DNA of 64,000 nt. It comes from Bacteroides cellulosilyticus (GTDB taxonomy: Bacteria > Bacteroidota > Bacteroidia > Bacteroidales > Bacteroidaceae). Below are positions 8,102 to 16,275 of the stretch, piece by piece. The notes below the pieces were generated by a model. That model searched no databases. It was given only the letters and a program-made list of their open reading frames with translations, and was not told the DNA's origin. The stretch is taken from contig NZ_CP081903.1 in NCBI RefSeq assembly GCF_020091405.1, positions 186,001 through 250,000 of the forward strand, written 5' to 3'. The translations under genes and the position numbers were made by a program. Positions within the stretch are counted from its first letter, which is position 1; each line of letters starts with the position of its first letter.

Positions 8102-9541
8102 CTACAACTTCCGTATAAAATCATCAAAAGCATTACCACCGGACAACAAAAATTTACTCTTCATACGCTGCTTTGACTTCGCAATAGCATCGGCAGTTAC
8201 GTTAGAAACAATGGCAATCATGCCATTCGTGAACCCGGCTCGGATAAGATAACATATCCTCCGCTCCTGCATACCCAGTTTATAACCGTCCAGTTTCTCC
8301 GACATATCACCATAAAGAGTATCGATTACTCCAAATACCTCCATCCATTCCTCATCCGACTTCACCAGTCCATATGCCGGTTGGCAACGCAACTGACACA
8401 ACCGGCTTAGTGCAAGCGTACGCTCAACAGGCAATAAGGAATGAATTTCCTGATATTCTTTCAATTGCTTTGTATAGGATACATTCAGTTTCTGCAAATA
8501 AGAGTTCAACTCATCCTTATCTTTCTGCCGGACGAACAACTTCTCTATCCTCCGAGACAATTCATGATTTTCTTGTAATAATTGCCGCCGTTTTTCTTCC
8601 GATTCCACTCTTCCTTCATCCAATTGTTTCTCATTCTCTTTCAGGCGAGTAAGCAAATGTTCAATCCTCCTCTGAACATTCCGTTTGTATAAGTGAAAAG
8701 CCACAAAGCCAACTACAACTAAAAGCATGGCTCCGAAACCGATAGAAAGCAACCATACTTTACGATTTAACAGCTCATTTCTTATCCGCTGATTCTCATT
8801 TTTCAAGATTTCACTATTGTACTTCTCCTTTATTTCACGGTCTAAAGCCAATTGATCCTCATTCATTTTACACCAGCTTGCATAAAGTTCCTGATATTCG
8901 GAAGCAAACTGCCTGTAGTCTTTGATTTTAAACTCTTCGCCCTGCAACAGGTTCAGATTTCGATTCCTTCCTCTCACAAAATCCTCTTTCATCAGAAACA
9001 TCCCATTGGAAACCCGCCGCATCGGAAGTTCGTCCGTTGCCGATATTCTCCGGTATTGAAGCATTTGTTGCTTTCCTTCTTCCCAATCATCCACATTATG
9101 GCAGACAATGGATAATTCAGTAGAAATATCCATAAAAAGAGTCGGGTCAAAGTCCGCCACTGCCTCCTGCGCTTGAAGATAATAATACAGGGCACTGTCC
9201 GGACGCGAAGATAAAAGATAGATCCGCCCCATATTTCGCAAGGCATTGGCATAAGAAGCGGTCAGTGATTTCTTTTCGAATATGCCGGCAGCTTGTGAAA
9301 AGCATTGCAGTGCATCCTCATAGTTATGCCCATTCAGGTATCGACGGCCATAGTAACAATAGATAGAAGCTTTCAGAGACGGACTTTGCACCGTGTCGGT
9401 AGCCCATAAAGTGATGGTACTGTGAATGGGAGCTTCCTCTATAGGATGCTGGCAAGATGACGCAAGTACAATCATCCCTCCAAAAAGCAATAAACAGAAC
9501 AGCATTTCCCGTAGTAATAGCAATTTCAGTATAATATGCAT
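8102..9541 (-). CDS. TPR / coiled-coil / HTH membrane regulator
   Basis: 479 aa. The order is an N-terminal hydrophobic stretch ending in a possible lipobox (VLASSC, Cys30), TPR-like helices (about 50-150), one membrane helix (about 263-287), a coiled coil (about 290-370) and a C-terminal helix-turn-helix of LuxR/GerE type (ERRICYLIRAGFTNGMIA... through AKSKQRMKSK). The plan, periplasmic TPR joined to a cytoplasmic DNA-binding end, is common in Bacteroides. It lies 274 bp upstream of the peptide gene in the same direction and is the best candidate to control it. Met13 and Met23 are alternative starts. Confidence 0.8.
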   Translation of the reverse strand: MHIILKLLLLREMLFCLLLFGGMIVLASSCQHPIEEAPIHSTITLWATDTVQSPSLKASIYCYYGRRYLNGHNYEDALQCFSQAAGIFEKKSLTASYANALRNMGRIYLLSSRPDSALYYYLQAQEAVADFDPTLFMDISTELSIVCHNVDDWEEGKQQMLQYRRISATDELPMRRVSNGMFLMKEDFVRGRNRNLNLLQGEEFKIKDYRQFASEYQELYASWCKMNEDQLALDREIKEKYNSEILKNENQRIRNELLNRKVWLLSIGFGAMLLVVVGFVAFHLYKRNVQRRIEHLLTRLKENEKQLDEGRVESEEKRRQLLQENHELSRRIEKLFVRQKDKDELNSYLQKLNVSYTKQLKEYQEIHSLLPVERTLALSRLCQLRCQPAYGLVKSDEEWMEVFGVIDTLYGDMSEKLDGYKLGMQERRICYLIRAGFTNGMIAIVSNVTADAIAKSKQRMKSKFLLSGGNAFDDFIRKL

Positions 9542-9566
9542 AGGTTATCATTCATGTATGGTGCAA

Positions 9567-9574
9567 CAAATATA
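9567..9574 (-). promoter_or_regulatory. Putative -7 box of the TPR/HTH regulator
   Basis: TATATTTG on the minus strand, 26 nt before the start codon, fits TAnnTTTG. I see no good -33 box. Confidence 0.35.
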
Positions 9575-9599
9575 CTGATTTTAATAAACATCTTCGACT

Positions 9600-9725
9600 T
9601 TATGCGCGCATTTCTGCCAGTGCCTTTGAAAAGAAAGCCAGTCCGTCCCTATCCTGAAGTCCTCTTTGCAATAAATCAATTATCGAATATTTTTTTTCAT
9701 TGTCCACTTTATAGAGCTGCTGCAA
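9600..9725 (-). pseudogene. Short protein-like fragment, unrecognised
   Basis: An open frame of 41 codons with a TTG as its only possible start and a stop just upstream. The translation (LQQLYKVDNEKKYSIIDLLQ, then RGLQDRDGLAFFSKALAEMR) has amphipathic helices and looks like the C-terminus of a real protein. It lies in the scarred patch next to the truncated ATPase. It is a remnant or a very small gene; I do not recognise the family. Confidence 0.3.
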
Positions 9726-9799
9726 CTACTTTTAAAAATTGTATTAACTAAAGATTATTTTTAGTGTCTACTTTATTGGGCTAGTACATAGAGATAAAC

Positions 9800-10996
9800 A
9801 TGGAAGAGGATAAGTTGGGGGATGGGATCTTTGCGGATGCCAAAACGGTGAATGATTTCTATCTGGCATTGAGCGTGGTAGCGGGTGACAGGATGAAAGG
9901 ACGTACTGATACACTTGTCTTTATAGATGAGATACAAGCCTACGATCATTTGCTAACCATGTTGAAGTTTCTAAAAGAAGATAATCGGTTTACCTATATA
10001 GCGAGTGGTTCGCTATTGGGCGTAACATTGAAGAATACGTCTTCCATTCCTATGGGAAGTATTGAGATTAAGCACATGTACCCAATGGATTTTGAGGAGT
10101 TTATCATAGCTAATGGTGTCGGTGAATTTGCCATCTCAACTATGAGGACTCAGTTCTTGGAACATCAATCACTACCGGATTCATTACATGCTAAAATGCT
10201 TGATTTATTCAAGAAATATCTGATTGTAGGAGGATTACCTGATGCTGTGAGGACTTTTGTTGAAGAAAAGAATGTAATGGCTATCCGAAAAATACAGGAA
10301 GATATTCTTGCTCTTTACGGTGTAGACGCATCTAAATATGAAAGAGACCATGCCAAACTGAAGATACAACGTGTATATAGCTTGATACCATCCAACTTGG
10401 AAAACAAAAAAAAGCGCATGGTGGTGAAAGATATTGAAGGGAAAAAAGGTAAGCGAATGGCGGACTATGAGGAAGAATTTGATTATCTTATCTCTGCCGG
10501 AGTCGTTTTAGAAGTGAAAGCCATCAGTGCACCCAGCTATCCGCTAGTGGAGAACTGTGGTAAAAACCTACTTAAACTCTATTTGAATGATGTGGGATTG
10601 CTTACAGGTTTATTTTTAAAAAACAATATACAGGCCATTATGCAAGATGTGCAAAGTATTAATTTAGGTTCGATTTATGAAACGGTGGTGGCGCAAGAAT
10701 TGTCTGCGCATGGATTTAATCTGTATTACTATGATAATAAAAACAATGGGGAAGTGGATTTTTTGATAGATGATGCAGATAACCTCAGTGTAATGCCCCT
10801 AGAAGTAAAATCAGGCAAAGATTATACCATTCATAGTGCACTCACTAAGTTCTTGAAAGTAGAAACATATAATATACACCAAGCTTTTGTCCTGTCCAAT
10901 GAGCAAAAAGTTTATCAGAAGAACGGAGTCACCTATATCCCCATTTACTACATCATGTTTTTTGAACATAGTGATGCGGTAATTGGCGAGTTTTAA
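9800..10996 (+). pseudogene. DUF4143 / AAA_14 ATPase, N-terminally truncated
   Basis: 398 aa. It starts just before the Walker B strand (VFIDEIQAYD) and has the sensor-like IASGSLLG, the family hallmark HMYPMDFEEFI, and the C-terminal DUF4143 nuclease-like domain (NNGEVDFLIDDAD, then PLEVKSG). Intact relatives carry another 70-90 residues with the P-loop (GxxGxGKS) before this point. None is found upstream in any frame, so ATP binding should be lost. Neighbouring remnants and an IS element just after it point to local decay. These ATPases are of uncertain function. Confidence 0.8.
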
Positions 10997-11019
10997 TGCT
11001 TATTTATTATTCAATATCT

Positions 11020-11057
11020 TCTAAATACAGTTCCCACAAGGGGGAACGAGCGTTCCC
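11020..11057. repeat. Left part of 22-nt hairpin array
   Basis: A decayed unit ending GTTCCC at 11035 is followed by a full unit GGGAAC-GAGC-GTTCCC (11042-11057). Unit ends are exactly 22 nt apart. The array continues at 12655 beyond the IS element. Confidence 0.7.
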
Positions 11058-11102
11058 TGTAGTGTACTGAATAAGTTGACACTTCAAAAATCGAAAATAA
11101 AG

Positions 11103-11486
11103 ATGAAATATTCGAAAAAGAAGTACAACTATTACAGTGATGATGAACGAATGTCTTATATTCGTGAGTATTTATCAAGTCCCGAGAGCAAATCTCAGTT
11201 TTGTAAGCGTAACGGCTTTTGTGCCAAGCTTCTTACTTATTGGCTTAACAAGTATCAAATGGAAGACAAAGCTATGGGTATATCACCTAAACCGGTAAAT
11301 AGCGATGCTATTGATTCTAGTATTTCTGAGCTCCAGAAAGAACTATCGCTATTGCGTGCTGAGAACCGTAAACTTCATCGGTCTCTTGCTGATGAGAGTT
11401 TACGTCATGAGGCGTGCGAAGAACTCATCAATCTTGCTGAATCCACGTATCATATCAAGGTACGAAAAAACTCCGATGCCAAGTAA
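11103..11486 (+). CDS. IS3-family transposase OrfA
   Basis: About 127 aa from the ATG at 11103; an in-frame earlier start at 11076 would lie close to the terminal repeat. The helix-turn-helix region (YIREYLSSPESKSQFCKRNG) is followed by a leucine-zipper-like coiled coil (ISELQKELSLLRAENRKLHR). This is the layout of the DNA-binding OrfA of IS3 elements. It ends at TAA just after an A AAA AAC slippery heptamer, so part of its translation should shift -1 into OrfB. Confidence 0.9.
   Translation: MKYSKKKYNYYSDDERMSYIREYLSSPESKSQFCKRNGFCAKLLTYWLNKYQMEDKAMGISPKPVNSDAIDSSISELQKELSLLRAENRKLHRSLADESLRHEACEELINLAESTYHIKVRKNSDAK
11465..11471 (+). promoter_or_regulatory. Programmed -1 frameshift site of the IS
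   Basis: A AAA AAC lies in the OrfA frame four codons before its stop. A -1 slip puts the ribosome in the OrfB frame, which is open from here to 12379. Confidence 0.65.
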
Positions 11487-11494
11487 TCGACACC

Positions 11495-12379
11495 TTGTCA
11501 CAGAGGCACTCAACCCGACGCAAACATGGTTGTATAAAGTTCCTCTGTGATTACTTCGGCATAACCCGACAAGGTTATTACAAGCATGTGAACCGGCATT
11601 TGGAGGTTGATATCCTTACCACAAGCATCGTGTTGTACTGCAAGGAACTGTTGGAACTCATGCCCAAAGCTGGTATGCGCGAGTTATACGCCTGCTGCGT
11701 GAGTAAGTTTGGACCAAAGATGGTTATCGGTCGTGATCGTTGTTATGACATTTTTCGCTCCAATGGTTTGTGTCAACGTACAAGTCGCAAGCGTCCTAAA
11801 ACAACGAATTCGAACCATAATTACTATATCTACCCCGATCTGTTGAATGTTACACCCAAATTTGTCGCTACGCGATTGGGCGCTATGGTAGTGGCGGATA
11901 TAACCTACGTAAACACCGGTCAGGGCTGGGCTTACCTCTCGTTGCTTACCGATGCGGCAAGTCGTGCCATCGTGGGATATGCACTTTACAAAACTCTTGA
12001 GACGGAGGGACCCTTGAAAGCTTTGGAGATGGCAATATCATTCTATGAGAAGTATCACATAGACATGAGCACTCTTATTCATCATTCCGACCGGGGTGTC
12101 CAGTATTGCTCAAATAAATATGTAGAGAGGCTTAAAGAGCATCAAATCAACATCAGTATGACGCAGTGTGGTGATCCTTTGCATAATGCATTGGCTGAAA
12201 GAATGAACAACACCATTAAAAACGGTTGGCTATTCGACTCTGATGATGAGAGCTTCGAGCAAGTAAGCAAGCGCATTGAAGATGCTGTATATGTATATAA
12301 TCATGTGCGGCCTCATCAAGGGATAAACATGAGGACACCTATGGAAGTGCTCAGAGAAACGGTAGAATTTACAGCATAA
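11495..12379 (+). CDS. IS3-family transposase OrfB (DDE integrase core)
   Basis: 294 aa counted from a TTG; it is more likely made as an OrfAB fusion by -1 frameshifting. An HTH_21-like region comes first (CDYFGITRQGYYKH), then the rve integrase core with the catalytic triad: Asp in VVADITYV, Asp in HHSDRGVQY and Glu in ALAERMNN. The C-terminal YNHVRPHQGINMRTPMEV motif is standard for the family. No internal stop is seen, so the element may still be able to move. Confidence 0.93.
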   Translation: MSQRHSTRRKHGCIKFLCDYFGITRQGYYKHVNRHLEVDILTTSIVLYCKELLELMPKAGMRELYACCVSKFGPKMVIGRDRCYDIFRSNGLCQRTSRKRPKTTNSNHNYYIYPDLLNVTPKFVATRLGAMVVADITYVNTGQGWAYLSLLTDAASRAIVGYALYKTLETEGPLKALEMAISFYEKYHIDMSTLIHHSDRGVQYCSNKYVERLKEHQINISMTQCGDPLHNALAERMNNTIKNGWLFDSDDESFEQVSKRIEDAVYVYNHVRPHQGINMRTPMEVLRETVEFTA

Positions 12380-12481
12380 TACCCGCTCGTCGGGACGGGT
12401 GGTCCCGCCCCTTGCCGCTAGGGCGATCCCCGACCGAAGAGTTTTTGTTTGTTGGCAACATTACATTTTCCTGAAAAAGGC

Positions 12482-12512
12482 TTGCGTAAATAAAGGAAGA
12501 TGCATAAATTTG
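12482..12512 (+). promoter_or_regulatory. Outward promoter-like sequence in the IS tail
   Basis: TTG (12482-12484), then 20 nt, then TAAATTTG (12505-12512), a good match to the Bacteroides pattern. It points out of the IS into the hairpin array; no plus-strand gene follows. Confidence 0.3.
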
Positions 12513-12654
12513 CAAGCACCAACAAAAGACAACTAAAATAGGAATAAGAAAAAACAAAAGTAAACCTGTTTAGATATTAAAGTATATTGAGTAAACTAAT
12601 CCAGTTATAACAAACGAAGTTGTCAACTAAAACCAGTACACATCACCCATTAAA

Positions 12655-12736
12655 GGGAACGACAGTTCCCATTAGGAGAAACGCGAGTTTCCATTAGAGG
12701 GAACGACAGTTTCCAAGGCAGGAAACGATAGTTCCC
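12655..12736. repeat. 22-nt-period array of four hairpin units
   Basis: Units start at 12655, 12677, 12699 and 12721. Each is a 6-nt stem, a 4-nt loop (GACA, GCGA, GACA, GATA) and a 6-nt stem of the GGGAAC/GTTCCC type, with 6-nt spacers. Unit 2 (AGAAAC/GTTTCC) changes both arms and keeps GAAAC/GTTTC pairing. Together with 11020-11057 this makes about six units before the IS inserted. Confidence 0.8.
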
Positions 12737-12841
12737 TACCTACAAGAAACTTCAACATATCAACAATATACAAAAGGCATTATTACAATAAGAATAGGGT
12801 CTTGCCAGATAAGAGCAAGAGCCCGAATCAGGATATTATGC

Positions 12842-12878
12842 GGTGTAGGCAACTGATTTGCCTGCACCTGCCTACACC
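12842..12878. repeat. Perfect 10-bp inverted repeat after the second RND gene
   Basis: GGTGTAGGCA (12842-12851) pairs with TGCCTACACC (12869-12878) around a 17-nt loop. Further CCTACACC and GGTGTAGG copies lie at 12883-12890 and 12932-12939, inside the RND 3' end. It is a likely terminator for the efflux operon or a dispersed palindromic repeat. Confidence 0.55.
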
Positions 12879-12879
12879 C

Positions 12880-15800
12880 TTACCTACACCTTCTGAAACG
12901 CCCATCAATAAAGCGTTTGAGGCGCATTGGTGTAGGATGTAGGCAAAAAGCGTCAAAAATCAAATTTGTAATAGACTTATTGCTGACTTTTTTGGGGGCT
13001 TTAGCACCAGGGAATTTGCAAACCTCTTTCCTCTTCAGACAAAACACCGGAAGGAAGAAGAAAATGCCGATGATAGACATTATCAGTCCGCCTATAGTGC
13101 CCGATGCCAACGGGAACCAAAAGGCCTCTTTATCCGTTCCGACCATAAACGGGATAAAACCCAGAATAGTAGAAACCACCGTAAGGAAAATAGGCAGTAT
13201 CTTTGCATTCCACGCCTTTGTATAAGCACGAAGCATGGAAAGCCGGGGAAAGCGACGACGAATGCTATTATACTCATTCAGAATATAGATGCTGGCATTT
13301 ACCGTAATACCACAAAGCAGCACAAACGAAGCAAAACCACCCTGATCAAAATTCAGGCGGAACCAATAGAATGTAAGGAACACTCCGATATAAGATACCG
13401 GAATAACAAAGATAATAGCCAAAGGCTGTTTCAGAGAATTGAATAGAATACTCGTTGTAAAGAAGATAATGGCAATCACAACCAGCAACAACAGGTATTG
13501 CTTGTTTTCTTTCTTACCCCATGACCACGATTGACTATCCGATTCAGCAGTATACCCCATCGGAAGCAATTTATTAAACTCTTCCAAGTCCCGCTTCTGT
13601 ATTTTATTGCCTTGCTCGTACGAGCCGATATACTCATATTGCAGACAAAGACGATATTGCTGATTCTCTTTGGCTATCTGTTGCGGCATCTGCCCCTTCT
13701 CTACCGTAGCCAATTCGGAAAGTTTATAATGCTTTCCGCCATCCACACCGTAAGGAAAAAACTGCATGGCCCATACATCATAGTCATGAGACTGCCGGGA
13801 AGAAAGCCGGATACTTTCCGTACCGCTTTCCGTCACCACCGAACCCACCTGCATATTCTTGCCGAATATCGGCTGGATAGCGGAGAACAAGTGCTGGGCA
13901 TTAATCCCTTCCTGGGCCATACGTTCCTTATTCAGATTGAAGTAAAACTCTTGATAATCGTCTTTCCACCAGGAAAATTCCGACTTGATAAACACTTCCT
14001 TGATGCGACGGTGCGAAAGTAATACCTCCTTCAGTTTTTCGGCCCATGCATAGAGTTCATCATAATTGTAGCCATACATCTTGATGCGATAAGAACCTGC
14101 GCTCTCACGAACATCATTACTAAAGCCCTGATCTTGCAAACCATATACATCCCAGCTACCACCACCTAACTCAGATACTTTACCAATCAGATTCGCCTTT
14201 AACGTATAAGGGAAACCACTATGCTGATACTCTTTCTTGAAATAAATCTGAAGATTAGCCCTGCGTGCATTATAGACAGAAGCATGAAACTGCTTAATCT
14301 CCTTGAAGCCGCTGAGATAAGTTTCCACACGTTTCACCAGCGTATTCATCTGTTCCAGCGTACTTCCATTCGGTAAGTTCGCATTCGCATAGAGCACCAC
14401 TTCTTCGTTGCGACTAAAATAACTGCCTTCGTACACTTTCTGCACAAACAATCGGAGACTACCACCTAAAGCTTTATCCACCACAGGTTTCACTTTCTCT
14501 TTATAAGTAGAGGAACCCAACGTCTTGTTATACCGTTCTATCCATTTACCTTCACCCTCCAATTTCTCAGGAAGAAGGAAAACGGGCAGCCCGAAACCAA
14601 GCAGGAGCAAAATGCACACCGCTACCCTCCAGCGCAGAAGAAAGCGGATGAGCAACTGATAGAAATGCGTGAAGTAAACAGTCAGCCTGCGAATACGTAT
14701 ATGACTCCGCACCCAGCGTTTCACGCTCTGCATCCATCTGTAAAGACGAATCTTCTTCCACCAACCCAGTCGAGAGGCCTTCCCCGAAGACTTCTTCACA
14801 AGCTTTATTCTATCAATCATGGCCGGCACAAAAAAGAGAGCCACGAAAAGAGATACCGCCAGATTAATAATCACCACAGCTGCAAAGTCCTGCAGGTTCA
14901 GTCGGATTTTCTCATCCAGAAAGAAGATAATAACCAAAGCCCCCATTGTGGTCAAGGTAGCCGCCAGCACGGACATAAAAGCTTTCAGATTACGCCTGTG
15001 CAAGATGTGATCCGTCATCACAATGGTACTGTCTATCACAAGATTCAAGGACACAGTAATCCCTGCCAATGAATACAGTTGCATCTCCAAACCGAAAAGA
15101 TAATAGAAAATAACCGCCACGGAAATGTTGACAGCCAGGCTGGTAACGATCAGCAACAGATATTTCAGATTCAGCGTAATAATCCAGACGAATACCAGCA
15201 GGATCAGTACTGTCAGCCCCGTGCGGAAATAAATTTTATTCAGTTCCTCGCGAATATACTCCGTAGCATCATAGCTGGTATGCACCTCGTAGCCGGGCGG
15301 CAAAGTCAGACGTATTGCTTCCATTTCCTGCATCACTTCATTGCTCAGTTGCAATTGGTTAGCAGTCTCTACGGCCGTGACAGACATATAAATGGAATTC
15401 AGACCATTGATACGGTAATAGCTTTGAGGAGCTTCTTCCATACGGACTACTGTCACCAACTCGTCCAAGCGGATAATCTTCCCGTCCGAAGCAGTCACCG
15501 TGATGTCCGAAGGAATAAATTGCCCGCTGACTCCATCCGGTATCAAAACCAAACGTATCCACTGCTTACCACCGGACGTATCCATATTGTGCGTTCCCAA
15601 AAACTCTTTATTATAATGTAACTGGATGGCCCGTTGGATATCAGAAATGCTGACTCCTAGCGTCCGCAATTGTTCACTGTCGTATTCCAACCGCCATTCC
15701 ATCGGGGTAGCACCACTTAAATCTATTTTATAAATACCTTGCAACTTAGCCAGACGCGGCTTGATATGTTCTTCTGCATACTGCTGTATCAGTATAGGCG

Positions 15801-16236
15801 TGGACGGTGCATTCAGTGTGAACGATAAGAACGGACGGGCTGTATTCGCATCGGGCACCTTCATGTCGATATACGGATAACTGACACCGGAAGGCAATTG
15901 CGACCATGTCTGCCGGATAATAGTAGAAGCCTCAAAACGTACCGCATCCACATCAGCGTGTTTATCCAGATCTACCGTAATGGAGCCGTAACCATTGCCT
16001 GAAGTAGAGTACATTCCCTTTACCCCTTTGATGCGGGCCAGCATGGACTCCAGTTTGCTTGTCGCCTCCATCTCTACCACCCGCGACGAAGTGCCCGGCA
16101 TGCTAAAGCGCACCGTAAAGCCCGGTAATGTGCGCGACGGGTTCAGCTTGACCGGAAGCATCGGAACCAAGGCCAAACCCACCAGTGCCAGACAGACAAA
16201 GGTGACGATGAGGGTAAAAGGGGAAAGGCGATTCAT
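12880..16236 (-). CDS. RND-family efflux transporter (second of operon)
   Basis: 1118 aa, inner membrane. The N-terminal helix is followed by two periplasmic loops and the two sets of helices of an AcrB/CusA-like protein. The helix 4 motif reads NLVIDSTIVMTDH, so the usual D-D or D-N pair is D-S. The large second loop and the phrase FASFVLLCGITVNASIYILNEYNSI near the end are typical of the C-terminal helices. The last ~25 residues (FDAFCLHPTP...) are encoded in an inverted-repeat region and look like read-through added to a normal end near VCKFPG. It is the last gene of the efflux operon. Substrates cannot be read from sequence. Confidence 0.9.
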   Translation of the reverse strand: MNRLSPFTLIVTFVCLALVGLALVPMLPVKLNPSRTLPGFTVRFSMPGTSSRVVEMEATSKLESMLARIKGVKGMYSTSGNGYGSITVDLDKHADVDAVRFEASTIIRQTWSQLPSGVSYPYIDMKVPDANTARPFLSFTLNAPSTPILIQQYAEEHIKPRLAKLQGIYKIDLSGATPMEWRLEYDSEQLRTLGVSISDIQRAIQLHYNKEFLGTHNMDTSGGKQWIRLVLIPDGVSGQFIPSDITVTASDGKIIRLDELVTVVRMEEAPQSYYRINGLNSIYMSVTAVETANQLQLSNEVMQEMEAIRLTLPPGYEVHTSYDATEYIREELNKIYFRTGLTVLILLVFVWIITLNLKYLLLIVTSLAVNISVAVIFYYLFGLEMQLYSLAGITVSLNLVIDSTIVMTDHILHRRNLKAFMSVLAATLTTMGALVIIFFLDEKIRLNLQDFAAVVIINLAVSLFVALFFVPAMIDRIKLVKKSSGKASRLGWWKKIRLYRWMQSVKRWVRSHIRIRRLTVYFTHFYQLLIRFLLRWRVAVCILLLLGFGLPVFLLPEKLEGEGKWIERYNKTLGSSTYKEKVKPVVDKALGGSLRLFVQKVYEGSYFSRNEEVVLYANANLPNGSTLEQMNTLVKRVETYLSGFKEIKQFHASVYNARRANLQIYFKKEYQHSGFPYTLKANLIGKVSELGGGSWDVYGLQDQGFSNDVRESAGSYRIKMYGYNYDELYAWAEKLKEVLLSHRRIKEVFIKSEFSWWKDDYQEFYFNLNKERMAQEGINAQHLFSAIQPIFGKNMQVGSVVTESGTESIRLSSRQSHDYDVWAMQFFPYGVDGGKHYKLSELATVEKGQMPQQIAKENQQYRLCLQYEYIGSYEQGNKIQKRDLEEFNKLLPMGYTAESDSQSWSWGKKENKQYLLLLVVIAIIFFTTSILFNSLKQPLAIIFVIPVSYIGVFLTFYWFRLNFDQGGFASFVLLCGITVNASIYILNEYNSIRRRFPRLSMLRAYTKAWNAKILPIFLTVVSTILGFIPFMVGTDKEAFWFPLASGTIGGLIMSIIGIFFFLPVFCLKRKEVCKFPGAKAPKKVSNKSITNLIFDAFCLHPTPMRLKRFIDGRFRRCR

Positions 16237-16247
16237 TCTTTTTTTTA

Positions 16248-16275
16248 ATTATTAATTACTAATCACTAATTACTT
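16248..16275. repeat. Heptad-repeat arm without core
   Basis: Four 7-bp units in a row (ATTATTA, ATTACTA, ATCACTA, ATTACTT) between the TolC-type gene and the second RND gene, running into the TolC stop codon. It matches one arm of the heptad elements at 17770, 41669 and 53334, but the facing arm and the core are absent. The AT-rich units could arise by chance. Confidence 0.4.

Larger units (their letters stand above)
11058..12645 (+). mobile_element. IS3-family insertion sequence
   Basis: 1588 bp with two overlapping-frame transposase genes. The ends form an imperfect inverted repeat: both begin TG and share GTGTACTG and, further in, AGTTGACA. A 3-bp direct repeat CCC flanks it (11055-11057 and 12646-12648), as expected for IS3-type transposition. 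Removing the element and one CCC restores an unbroken 22-nt hairpin period, which supports these exact ends. About 260 bp after the transposase carry no gene; they hold a small hairpin (CGGGAC/GTCCCG, 12391-12407) and an outward promoter-like pair. Confidence 0.85.

Noticed and set aside
12655..12736. CRISPR array
   Set aside because: Units are 16-nt hairpins with 6-nt spacers at a 22-nt period; there is no variable spacer of 25-40 nt and no cas gene.
13531..14022. 163-codon open frame on the plus strand
   Set aside because: Antisense to the second RND gene; no start context or motif.
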